From contig NC_081552.1 of NCBI RefSeq assembly GCF_963082655.1, positions 123,480,458 through 123,544,457 on the forward strand: a stretch of DNA of 64,000 nucleotides, read 5' to 3'. This stretch comes from Stomoxys calcitrans. Taxonomy: Eukaryota; Arthropoda; Insecta; Diptera; Muscidae. Of this stretch, positions 43,062 through 55,011 are shown one piece after another. The translations under genes were made by a program, and so were the position numbers. Within the stretch, counting starts at the first letter, position 1; each line of letters begins with the position of its first letter. A model generated the notes under the pieces. It was not told the origin of the DNA. It ran no database searches and saw only the letters and a program-made list of their open reading frames with translations.

Positions 43062-46000
43062 CTTACCAACATGCTCTGTTTATGGTGAAGGCCTCCCACA
43101 CAAACCGGCTGTTGTTTTTGTTGCTGCTGTAAGCTGAGAAATTAAATGGGGTTTCTTGCAAAGATTTTTATGTCATGCAATATAATTTATACAAATTGTT
43201 TGGTATACAAAAATTTTTATTCAAAATTTCATTTAGTGGGAATAGAATTGTATATATACTTTTTTTTTTCAAATTGTTCTCACAAAAGAATAGGATAGAA
43301 ATTATTTAAACATTTTCTTATTTGTTTGTTGATTTAAATTTTGTGCATAACTCATTAACACTCATAACGTTTTACCAAAAATCAGTGTATAGCAAACAAT
43401 CAGGGATTTTTTTCCTTTTTTTCTTAAATAAAATAATTAATAAATATATGTAGTTACATTAAATGGTTATCCCATTAGTCATTATAACCAAAATGAGGAA
43501 TAACAGGCGATGGGTGTGAATATCTTCAAGTGATGATGGTAATTCCACGTTAGACGAAAGATCAACATGCAAAATTAGCCCATTGAAGAAAAGATTTAAA
43601 TACCAAACAATCGGTGGAATTATATGCAGATGGTGTACCAAATGTTGGCCAAACGGAAATTATTTATTCTGCATTCCAACAGTTGTTTGTCTGGTCTTCT
43701 CAATACTCAAATAATAAAAGATTAAATGAGCGGCAAAAGTGATTACCGAATTAGGTCTGGGACTGCCTTCTGCTCCAAGAGGTTTAGTACCATTCCTTTG
43801 CTAGAAAACACTCTGCAGCAGTAGTGTGCCGTAATTATGATGCTGGAGATAAGATGACGTATTTTTAAATGGTCCGGACTGACCACCAAAGCACACAGGA
43901 ACTCAAACAATAGAGGTGATGTCCGAAAAGGTATCGTGTCTACCCTGTGGGTAGACACAAAAAATGTTTCCACCTAAAACAGAAAATGCGTTTACAAACC
44001 ATAACTTCACGTTCGTGTTAAACAATCACCTCAATAAAATTGTAAAGTCCTTCGGTAATTTGTAAGTCGTTTTTTCCAGAAATTTAAAACTTTTTAATAG
44101 TGCACAGGCCTCCGAACACGTGACAACCACTCGACTCCTATGGGCGAGGTTTTGATTTTATTTAGAAGTTTTCCCGCACTTGCGTTATCTCGCACAAATC
44201 ATGGAAATATCACCAATTTATTCCAAACCACCGTAAAAAAAATGAATTGGCACTTAAAGAATGTTCACTTCTGACCACGATGAGCTTTATACTTTTGGAT
44301 ATAAATTCGCAGAAAACTTTCCAACTATTCGTCTCAAAGGTTGGCAGAACAAGGAAGAATATTAATTTGGCTGCGAGTCTGAAAACCTCGATTTGCAAAA
44401 AGAAAAATAGGTGAACAATAGAAAACGTCAAAACTACAAGACCATTGGCGTTACCAACATCTGTCCCCTACACATCAAAGACTTTCCAAAGATAAAAAAA
44501 CTGACAAAGTTGATCTTGAGAGTGAAGGGGCTATAAAATAAACTTCGGATGATATTCTAGAATAAAAAATTGAATTTTGTCTCCAATTTTTTGATGTTTC
44601 AATTGACATTTTTGAGCGAGAAAAAAAATCGGCTTAGTCATTTTAACAACCAAATCCGAAATTTGTTTTATACAGTACTTCGCCATGTAGACCTGTCATG
44701 TATTATTATGAAAGAGCGGCTAAGGTAATTTGTGAAATTCAAGTGGATAGGCAAGCAAGTGACCCGCTATACTGGAAATATGAAGTGTGATCAAAACAAA
44801 ACAAAACCACGTCAAGACTTAGTCAAAGAGTGTGAACTTTAAAATGAATTGAAATTTGCAAATTTAAGGAAGAGGCAGCTGATGTCATACCAAGTGGAAA
44901 TACCTAAATCAGTGTAATCATAAAATTTTGAAAAATAAAGGCGAATTTTTGAAAAGAATTTTCAATGAATGATAATTGTACCGGGTTTTTCTTAAACTTT
45001 AGGAGAGGTGGAAATTTCAATGAAGCCGGCCACTACAAACTGGGAGATCGTTTTATCCAAACTCGGCACGTTTGTTCATTGAAATTGAGGTAGAAATACG
45101 ACTTTATAAACTTGAGATTTTTCATCGGGAGCTCAGTGAAAGGGTTTTATATCAAGATATAGACCATTTTTGAACTTAAGGCTGTGAGTGATTTCAACGT
45201 ACGTCCAAATCCTCTATGATTAACAACGATCTAGTATTTTGTAGAGTTGAAAATGTATATAATGTAATTTGATGGAAAATATGCAATGTCAAAATGGCTA
45301 ACTGTTCGGCGGTGGCTATACCACATTATTGGCTTGTAGAACATTTGATAGGTTTTGGTCTGGTTTGGTAAGATTTTTATTGAAATTTGGTGGGAAATAA
45401 TTTTCTTAAGTGGCAACACTGCTCACGAGCAACTAGCAATTGCTTTCGTCTTCGTCTGGCAGCTGAAGGGTTGCCATCTCGTTTACTCTCAGAGCTGAGT
45501 GTGACTGAGTAGGATCGTTCATAACTCCATTTTTTTCCACTTCAATCTTTACACACAATAAAAAGCTGCCATAGCTGTTCTCAGCAGTTGTCAACATCAT
45601 AAAATAAAACCTAACCACCAAAAAAAGATTGAAATAACAGACATTTTTGTGCTCTGAAAATTTGATAGCAATTGTCGAGCTTGTAGGTGTCGGGAATTAT
45701 TTTATTTTTCTTCAAAGCAAGCAGCCATGTTTAAACAAGTAAAAGCGTGCTAAGTTCGGCCGGGCCGAATCTTATATACCCTCCACCATGGATCGCAATT
45801 GTCGAGTCCTTTTTCCGGCATCTCTTCTTAGGCAAAAAAGGATATAAGAAAAGAGTTGCTCTGCTATTAAAACGATATCAAGATATGGTCCGGTTCGGAC
45901 CACAATTAAATTATATGTTGGAGACCTGTGTAAAATTTCAGCCAATTCGTATAAGAATTGCGCCCATTGGGGCTCACGAAGTTAAATAGAGAGAACGATT

Positions 46001-46420
46001 TATATGGGATCTGTATCGGGCTTTAGACCGATTCAGACCATAATAAACACGTTTGTTGATGGTCATGAGAGGATCCGTCGTAAAAAATTTCAGGCATATC
46101 GGATAATAATTGCGACCTCTTGGGGTCAAGAAGTCAAGATCCCAGATCGGTTTATATGGCAGCTATATTAGGTTATGAACCGATTTGAACCTTATTTGAC
46201 ACAGTGGTTGAAAGTAAAAATAAAATACGTCATGCAAAATTTCATTCAAATCGGATAAGAATTGTGCCCTCTAGATGCTCAAGAAGTCAAGACCCAAGAT
46301 CGGTTTATATGGCAGCTATATCAGGTTATGGGCGGATTCGAGCCATACTTGGCAAAATTGTTGGGTATCATAACAAAACACGTCGTGCGAAATTCCATTC
46401 CAATCAGATAAGAATTGCGC
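42094..46420. repeat. Tandem segmental duplication, copy 1 (4,327 bp)
   Basis: Spans most of the family A element at 41711-43061, a non-repetitive spacer and the first 688 bp of the next A element. The following 4,334 bp (46421-50754) repeat it almost exactly. Spacer frames in the two copies give identical translations. Differences noticed: an 8-bp longer GGAC array in copy 2, one T fewer in a T run, and two substitutions in monomers (near 42466/46793 and 42614/46940). Confidence 0.95.
43062..45732. other. Spacer between A elements, duplicated, no recognised gene
   Basis: 2.67 kb with no similarity to the repeats of this window. Minus-strand frames of 60-76 codons at 43459, 43743, 44210, 45231 and 45433 show no family motif. 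The one ending at 45433 has a plausible acidic tail (LQLPDEDESNC) but nothing supports it as a gene. A perfect inverted repeat GTGTCTACCC..GGGTAGACAC lies at about 43938-43960. Confidence 0.5.
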
Positions 46421-47396
46421 CCTCTAGGGGTCAAGAAGTCAAGATCCCAGATCGGTTTATATGGCAGCTATATCAGGTTATGAACCGATTTGAACCTTAT
46501 TTGACACAGTTGTTGGATATCATAACGAAATACTTCGTGCAAAAATTCATTCAAATCGGATAAGAATTCTGCCCTCTAGAGGCTCAAGAAGTCAAGACCC
46601 AAGATCGGTTTATATGGCAGCTATATCAGGTTATGGACCGATTTAAACCATACTTGGCACAGTTATTGGTTATCATAACAAAACACGTCGTGCGAAATTC
46701 CATTCCATTCGGATAAGAATTGCGCCCTCTAGAGCCTCAAGAAGTCAAGACCCAAGATGAGTTTATATGGCAGCTATATCAGGTTATGGACCGAATTGAA
46801 CCATACTTGGCACAGTTGTTGGATATAATAACAAAACACGTCGTGCAAAATTTCATTTCAATCGGATAAGAATTGCACACTCTAGAGGCTCAAGAAGTCA
46901 AGACCCAAGATCGGTTTATATGGCAGCTATATCAGGTTATGAACCGATTTGAACCATACTTGGCACAGTTGTTGGATATCTTAACAAAACACGTCGTGCT
47001 AAATTTTATCCCAATCGGATAAGAATTGCGCACTCTAAAGGCTCAAGAAGTCAAGACCCAAGATCGGTTTATATGGCAGCTATATCAAAACATGGACCGA
47101 TATGGCCCATTTACAATACCAACCGACCTACACTAATAAGAAGTATTTGTGCAAAATTTCAAGCGGCTAGCTTTACTCCTTCGTAAGTTAGCGTGCTTTC
47201 GACAGACAGACGGACGGACGGACGGACGGACGGACGGACGGACGGACAGACGGACGGACATGGCTAGATCGACATAAAATGTCACGACGATCAAGAATAT
47301 ATATACTTTATGGGGTCTCAGACGAATATTTCGAGTAGTTACAAACAGAATGACGAAATTAGTATACCCCCCATCTTATGGTGGAGGGTATAAAAA
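45733..47396 (+). mobile_element. Chimeric family A element at the duplication junction
   Basis: The head (45733-46420) is that of the downstream element also seen at 50067-50754. The tail (46421-47396) is that of the upstream element at 42094-43061. Both halves are ordinary family A sequence, so the join is invisible except by comparison. The array is about 1.0 kb long and the GGAC array 8 bp longer than in the parent. Confidence 0.93.
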
Positions 47397-50300
47397 CTTA
47401 CCAACATGCTCTGTTTATGGTGAAGGCCTCCCACACAAACCGGCTGTTGTTTTTGTTGCTGCTGTAAGCTGAGAAATTAAATGGGGTTTCTTGCAAAGAT
47501 TTTTATGTCATGCAATATAATTTATACAAATTGTTTGGTATACAAAAATTTTTATTCAAAATTTCATTTAGTGGGAATAGAATTGTATATATACTTTTTT
47601 TTTCAAATTGTTCTCACAAAAGAATAGGATAGAAATTATTTAAACATTTTCTTATTTGTTTGTTGATTTAAATTTTGTGCATAACTCATTAACACTCATA
47701 ACGTTTTACCAAAAATCAGTGTATAGCAAACAATCAGGGATTTTTTTCCTTTTTTTCTTAAATAAAATAATTAATAAATATATGTAGTTACATTAAATGG
47801 TTATCCCATTAGTCATTATAACCAAAATGAGGAATAACAGGCGATGGGTGTGAATATCTTCAAGTGATGATGGTAATTCCACGTTAGACGAAAGATCAAC
47901 ATGCAAAATTAGCCCATTGAAGAAAAGATTTAAATACCAAACAATCGGTGGAATTATATGCAGATGGTGTACCAAATGTTGGCCAAACGGAAATTATTTA
48001 TTCTGCATTCCAACAGTTGTTTGTCTGGTCTTCTCAATACTCAAATAATAAAAGATTAAATGAGCGGCAAAAGTGATTACCGAATTAGGTCTGGGACTGC
48101 CTTCTGCTCCAAGAGGTTTAGTACCATTCCTTTGCTAGAAAACACTCTGCAGCAGTAGTGTGCCGTAATTATGATGCTGGAGATAAGATGACGTATTTTT
48201 AAATGGTCCGGACTGACCACCAAAGCACACAGGAACTCAAACAATAGAGGTGATGTCCGAAAAGGTATCGTGTCTACCCTGTGGGTAGACACAAAAAATG
48301 TTTCCACCTAAAACAGAAAATGCGTTTACAAACCATAACTTCACGTTCGTGTTAAACAATCACCTCAATAAAATTGTAAAGTCCTTCGGTAATTTGTAAG
48401 TCGTTTTTTCCAGAAATTTAAAACTTTTTAATAGTGCACAGGCCTCCGAACACGTGACAACCACTCGACTCCTATGGGCGAGGTTTTGATTTTATTTAGA
48501 AGTTTTCCCGCACTTGCGTTATCTCGCACAAATCATGGAAATATCACCAATTTATTCCAAACCACCGTAAAAAAAATGAATTGGCACTTAAAGAATGTTC
48601 ACTTCTGACCACGATGAGCTTTATACTTTTGGATATAAATTCGCAGAAAACTTTCCAACTATTCGTCTCAAAGGTTGGCAGAACAAGGAAGAATATTAAT
48701 TTGGCTGCGAGTCTGAAAACCTCGATTTGCAAAAAGAAAAATAGGTGAACAATAGAAAACGTCAAAACTACAAGACCATTGGCGTTACCAACATCTGTCC
48801 CCTACACATCAAAGACTTTCCAAAGATAAAAAAACTGACAAAGTTGATCTTGAGAGTGAAGGGGCTATAAAATAAACTTCGGATGATATTCTAGAATAAA
48901 AAATTGAATTTTGTCTCCAATTTTTTGATGTTTCAATTGACATTTTTGAGCGAGAAAAAAAATCGGCTTAGTCATTTTAACAACCAAATCCGAAATTTGT
49001 TTTATACAGTACTTCGCCATGTAGACCTGTCATGTATTATTATGAAAGAGCGGCTAAGGTAATTTGTGAAATTCAAGTGGATAGGCAAGCAAGTGACCCG
49101 CTATACTGGAAATATGAAGTGTGATCAAAACAAAACAAAACCACGTCAAGACTTAGTCAAAGAGTGTGAACTTTAAAATGAATTGAAATTTGCAAATTTA
49201 AGGAAGAGGCAGCTGATGTCATACCAAGTGGAAATACCTAAATCAGTGTAATCATAAAATTTTGAAAAATAAAGGCGAATTTTTGAAAAGAATTTTCAAT
49301 GAATGATAATTGTACCGGGTTTTTCTTAAACTTTAGGAGAGGTGGAAATTTCAATGAAGCCGGCCACTACAAACTGGGAGATCGTTTTATCCAAACTCGG
49401 CACGTTTGTTCATTGAAATTGAGGTAGAAATACGACTTTATAAACTTGAGATTTTTCATCGGGAGCTCAGTGAAAGGGTTTTATATCAAGATATAGACCA
49501 TTTTTGAACTTAAGGCTGTGAGTGATTTCAACGTACGTCCAAATCCTCTATGATTAACAACGATCTAGTATTTTGTAGAGTTGAAAATGTATATAATGTA
49601 ATTTGATGGAAAATATGCAATGTCAAAATGGCTAACTGTTCGGCGGTGGCTATACCACATTATTGGCTTGTAGAACATTTGATAGGTTTTGGTCTGGTTT
49701 GGTAAGATTTTTATTGAAATTTGGTGGGAAATAATTTTCTTAAGTGGCAACACTGCTCACGAGCAACTAGCAATTGCTTTCGTCTTCGTCTGGCAGCTGA
49801 AGGGTTGCCATCTCGTTTACTCTCAGAGCTGAGTGTGACTGAGTAGGATCGTTCATAACTCCATTTTTTTCCACTTCAATCTTTACACACAATAAAAAGC
49901 TGCCATAGCTGTTCTCAGCAGTTGTCAACATCATAAAATAAAACCTAACCACCAAAAAAAGATTGAAATAACAGACATTTTTGTGCTCTGAAAATTTGAT
50001 AGCAATTGTCGAGCTTGTAGGTGTCGGGAATTATTTTATTTTTCTTCAAAGCAAGCAGCCATGTTTAAACAAGTAAAAGCGTGCTAAGTTCGGCCGGGCC
50101 GAATCTTATATACCCTCCACCATGGATCGCAATTGTCGAGTCCTTTTTCCGGCATCTCTTCTTAGGCAAAAAAGGATATAAGAAAAGAGTTGCTCTGCTA
50201 TTAAAACGATATCAAGATATGGTCCGGTTCGGACCACAATTAAATTATATGTTGGAGACCTGTGTAAAATTTCAGCCAATTCGTATAAGAATTGCGCCCA

Positions 50301-50754
50301 TTGGGGCTCACGAAGTTAAATAGAGAGAACGATTTATATGGGATCTGTATCGGGCTTTAGACCGATTCAGACCATAATAAACACGTTTGTTGATGGTCAT
50401 GAGAGGATCCGTCGTAAAAAATTTCAGGCATATCGGATAATAATTGCGACCTCTTGGGGTCAAGAAGTCAAGATCCCAGATCGGTTTATATGGCAGCTAT
50501 ATTAGGTTATGAACCGATTTGAACCTTATTTGACACAGTGGTTGAAAGTAAAAATAAAATACGTCATGCAAAATTTCATTCAAATCGGATAAGAATTGTG
50601 CCCTCTAGATGCTCAAGAAGTCAAGACCCAAGATCGGTTTATATGGCAGCTATATCAGGTTATGGGCGGATTCGAGCCATACTTGGCAAAATTGTTGGGT
50701 ATCATAACAAAACACGTCGTGCGAAATTCCATTCCAATCAGATAAGAATTGCGC
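46421..50754. repeat. Tandem segmental duplication, copy 2 (4,334 bp)
   Basis: Second copy of the block starting at 42094. The junction at 46421-46427 is the heptamer CCTCTAG, which is also present at both parental sites (42094 and 50755). This places the exchange within homologous 153-bp monomers of two neighbouring A elements. Confidence 0.95.
47397..50066. other. Spacer between A elements, second copy
   Basis: Repeat of 43062-45732 at an offset of 4,334-4,335 bp. The same short frames and the same inverted repeat (about 48272-48294) are present. Confidence 0.6.
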
Positions 50755-51557
50755 CCTCTAGAGGTTCAAGAAGTCAAGACCCAATATCGGTCTATATGGC
50801 AGCTATATCAGGTTATGAACCGATTTGAACCATACTTGGCACAGTTGTTGGATATAATAACAAAACACGTCGTGCAAAATTTCATTCCAATCGGATAAGA
50901 ATTGCGCACTCTAGAGGCTCAAGAAGTCAAGACCCAAGATCGATTTATATGGCAGCTATATCAGGTTATGGTCCGATTTAAACCATACTTGGCACAGTTG
51001 TTAGATATCATAACAAAACACGTCGTGCAAAATTTCATTCTGATCGGGTAAGAATTGCGCACTCTAGAGGCTCAAGAAGTCAAGACCCAAGATCGGTTTA
51101 TATGGCAGCTATATCAGGTTATAGACCGATTTGAACTATACTTGGCACAGTTGTTGGATATCACAGCAAAACACGTCGTGCAAAATTTCATCCCAATCGG
51201 ATAAGAATTGCGCACTCTAGAGGCTCAAGAATTCAAGACCCAAGATCGGTTTATATGGCAGCTATATCAAAACATCTACCGATATGGCCCATTTACAATA
51301 CCAATCGACCTACACTAATAAGAAGTATTTGCGCAAAATTTCAAGCGGCTAGCTTTACTCCTTCGGAAGTTAGCGTGCTTTCGACAGACAGACGGACGGA
51401 CGGACGGACAGACGGACGGACATGGCTAGATCGACATAAAATGTTGCGACGATCACGAATATATATACTTTATGGGGTCTCAGACGAATATTTCGAGTAG
51501 TTACAAACAGAATGACGAAATTAGTATACCCCCCATCTTATGGTGGAGGGTATAAAA
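50067..51557 (+). mobile_element. Family A element, third of the cluster
   Basis: 5' AAACAAGTAAAAGCGTGCTA, palindrome, unique segment, seven or so monomers, a GGAC array at about 51384-51422, core, and terminal GGAGGGTATAAAAA at 51557. Its tail beyond 50755 is the un-duplicated continuation that defines the right duplication breakpoint. It is followed after two bases by another copy. Confidence 0.93.
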
Positions 51558-51559
51558 AT

Positions 51560-53204
51560 AAACAAGTAAAAGCGTGCTAAGTTCGGCCGGGCCGAATCTT
51601 ATATACCCTCCACCATGGATCGCATTTGTCGAGTTCTTTTCCCGGCATCTCTTCTTAGGCAAAAAAGGATATAAGAAAAGAGTTGCTCTGCTATTAAAAC
51701 GATATCAAGATATGGTCCGGTTCGGACCACAATTAAATTATATGTTGGAGACCTGTGTAAAATTTCAGCCAATTCGTATAAGAATTGTGCCCATTGGGGC
51801 TCACGAAGTAAAATAGAGAGAACGATTTATATGGGATCTGTATCGGGCTACAGACCGATGCAGACCATAATAAACACGTTTGTTGAAGGTCACGAGAGGA
51901 TCCATCGTACAAAATTTCAGGCATATCGGATAATAATTGCGACCTCGAGGGGTCAAGAAGTCAATATCCCAGATCGGTTTATATGGCAGCTATATCAGGT
52001 TATGAACCGATTTGAACCTTATTTGACACAGTTGTTGAAAGTAAAAATAAAATACGTCATGCAAAATTTCAGCCAAATCGGATAGGAATTGCGCCCTCTA
52101 GAAGCTCAAGAAGTCAAATCCCCAGATCTGTTTATATGACAGCTATATCAGGTTATGGACCGATGTAAACAATACTTGGCACAGTTGTTGGATATCATAA
52201 CGAAATAGTTCGTGCAAAAATTCATTTAAATCGGATAAGAATTGTGCCCTCTAGAGGCTCAAGAAGTCAAGACCCAAGATCGGTTTATATGGCAGCTATA
52301 TCAGGTTATGGACCGATTTAAACCATACTTAGCACAGTTGTTGGGTATCATAGCAAAACACGTCGTGCGAAATTCCATTCCAATCGGAAAAGAATTGCGC
52401 CCTCTAGAGGCTCAAGAAGTCAAGACCCAAGATCGGTTTATATGGCAGCTATATCAGGTTATGGACCGATTTGAACCATACTTGGCACAGTTGTTAGATA
52501 TAATAACAAAACACGTCGTGCAAAATTTCATTTCAATCGGATAAGAATTGCGCACTCTAGATGCTCAAGAAGTCAAGACCCAAGATCGGTTTATATGGCA
52601 GCTATATCAGGTTATGGACCGATTTGAACCATACTTGGCACAGTTGTTGGATATAATAACAAAACACGTCGTGCAAAATTTCATTTCAATCGGATAAGAA
52701 TTGCGCACTCTAGAGGCTCAAGAAGTCAAGACGCAAGATCGGTTTATATGGCAGCTATATCAGGTTATGAACCGATTTGAACCATACTTGGCACAGTTGT
52801 TGGATATCATAACAAAACACGTCGTGCAAAATTTCATTCCAATCCGATAAGAATCTAGAGGCTCAAGAAGTCAAGACCCAAGATCGGTTTACATGGCAGC
52901 TATATCAAAACATGGACCGATATGGCCCATTTACAATACCAACCGACCTACACTAATAAGAAGTATTTGTGCAAAATTTCAAGCGGCTAGCTTTACTCCT
53001 TCGGAAGTTAGCGTGCTTTCGACAGACAGACGGACGGACGGACGGACGGACGGACAGACGGACGGACATGGCTATATCGACATAAAATTTCACGACGATC
53101 AAGAATATATATACTTTATGGGGTCTCAGACGAATATTTCGAGTAGTTACAAACAGAATGACGAAATTAGTATACCCCCCATCTTATGGTGGAGGGTATA
53201 AAAA
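51560..53204 (+). mobile_element. Family A element, head-to-tail with the preceding copy
   Basis: Begins two bases after the end of the previous element (TATAAAAA-TA-AACAAGTAAAAGCG). Anchors AAGAAG at 52261, 52414, 52567 and 52720 are spaced exactly 153 bp; the next, at 52865, is 145 bp on because of a small deletion. The GGAC array lies at about 53028-53069 and the terminal ATGGTGGAGGGTATAAAAA ends at 53204. Confidence 0.93.
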
Positions 53205-53289
53205 TCCAATTTACGGCAAAAAGAAAATAAATAAAAGAAAAAAGAAAGATACACATATTGGAACCTAAGACTGCCAAATCTGGGGTTGA

Positions 53290-54954
53290 AACCCCATATT
53301 CATGCATTACGCGATATTACGCGGGGGGCGCCCCACCACAAAACCTACCAAATATACACCAATCACTACAATATGGGACTCAAATGAAAGGTATTTAAGA
53401 TTAGAAAACGTATCTGATATCCAATTGTCGGACCAAGTGTTTGGGGGACCACACCAACCCCCTAAAACACCCCTAAATCGGACATATTTAGCGACCATCC
53501 CTAAATCGGACATATTTAGCACTATGGTACTCAAATGAAAGCAATTTGCGAGTAAAATATGAATCCAATATCCAAATTTGGGACAAAGCTTCTGGGGGTC
53601 CACCCCTTTCCCAAAACACCCCCCAAACAGGACTTATTTACTGACCATGGCAATATGGGGCTCAAATAAAAGATATTTGAGTGTAGAATACGAATATGAT
53701 ATCCAGATGTAGGACCAAGTGTTTGGAGAGCCGCCCATCCCCGAGAACATACCCCAAAGAAGACAAACTTACGACCATAGCAATATGGGACTCAAATGAA
53801 AGGTCTTTGGAAGTAAAGCACGAATCTGAAATCAATGTTCGGGAAAAGGGGGCCAACACACCCCCATAACACCACCCAAATAGGAATTATTTGCTGACCA
53901 TTGCAATATGAGGCTCAAATAAGAGATATTTTAGAGAAGAAGATGAATCTGATATATATTTTTAAAGCCATGTCACTGAGAGGCCGCCCCATCCCCCAAA
54001 ACACCCCCCAAACCGGTCATGTTTGCTGACTATGGAAAAGTGGAGCTCAAATGAGGGGTATTTCGGAGTAGATCATGAATCTGACATTAACATTCGGGAC
54101 CAACTGTCTAGGGGATATCCCAACAACATAATAACCCCCAAGTAGGGCGTATTTGCTCAACAAGACAATTTGGGTCTTCAAGACAGTGGAGCTCGATATT
54201 CATAGTTTTCACGGCCCATACCCCAAACCGAACATATGTGCTGGCTTTTTTAGTAAGGGGTTTAAGTGTATGGTATTTGAGATAAGAAAACGAATTTGAG
54301 GCCAATGGCAATATGGGGTTCAAATATATAAGAATAGGGCACAAACAGCAATTTTATACTGATCATTGCAATATGGGGCTCAAATAAAGGTATTTGGGGA
54401 TAGAATACAAATTTGATATCCAACTGTAGGACCATGTATTTTAGGCTTCACCCCTTCCCCAAAACACCACCAAAGGATAAAAATTTTTCTACCATGCCAA
54501 TATGTGGCTCAAATGAAAGGTATTTGAGATTAGAAAACGAATTTGGTAACCAATCTTGGGGACATGTGTTTGGGGGACGCCTCATCCTGTAAACTCCAGT
54601 CAAACCCAATTTCAATACGGTGTTTAAAACAATGGTATTTGAGAGAAGAGCACGATGCTGATATTTTTTCAGGGCCAAGTGTCCCGGTGACCACCTCAGC
54701 CCCGAAAACACACCTACATCAGGCATCATGAGAATATAGTGCTGAGATAAAGTATTTTAAGTATCGTAGGACAATAAAGATCATATGAGATTCAGATAAA
54801 GGCACTTATATTGTTAAACTGTTTGTCAAGCGATATACTTTTTTCGCAGCATGGTATAAAAAGCTCTTTAATCGTCGAAAATAAATATTCCAAGGAAAAT
54901 TTTGTTCCATATAAAGTAAAAGAAGGCGCAGCGGAGCGGGCCTGGTCCAGCTAG
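53290..54954 (-). mobile_element. Family D element
   Basis: On the plus strand it runs from GGGGCGCCCCACCACAAAAC through about ten diverged repeats (ACTCAAATGAAAGGTATTT, CCCCAAAACACCCC). It reaches the terminus GAAGGCGCAGCGGAGCGGGC followed by CAGCTAG at 54954, the reverse complement of the 35915 end. The other end (the GGTTCAGCCG segment) is missing. Confidence 0.75.
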
Positions 54955-55011
54955 TTTATTTATATTTACAAGCACCACCAACCAGTCTATACGCGAAGTT
55001 CAAATTTATTT

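Noticed and set aside
43459..45621. Short minus-strand frames in the duplicated spacer
   Set aside because: Lengths of 60-76 codons are expected by chance, no motifs are recognisable, and identity between duplicates is explained by their recent origin.
45747..45989. An 80-codon frame repeated at the 5' end of several family A copies (also 50081, 51574, 41726)
   Set aside because: It opens at a GTG, not an ATG, runs through the palindrome and inverted repeats, and is conserved only because the copies are nearly identical. No sign of codon-level selection can be seen.
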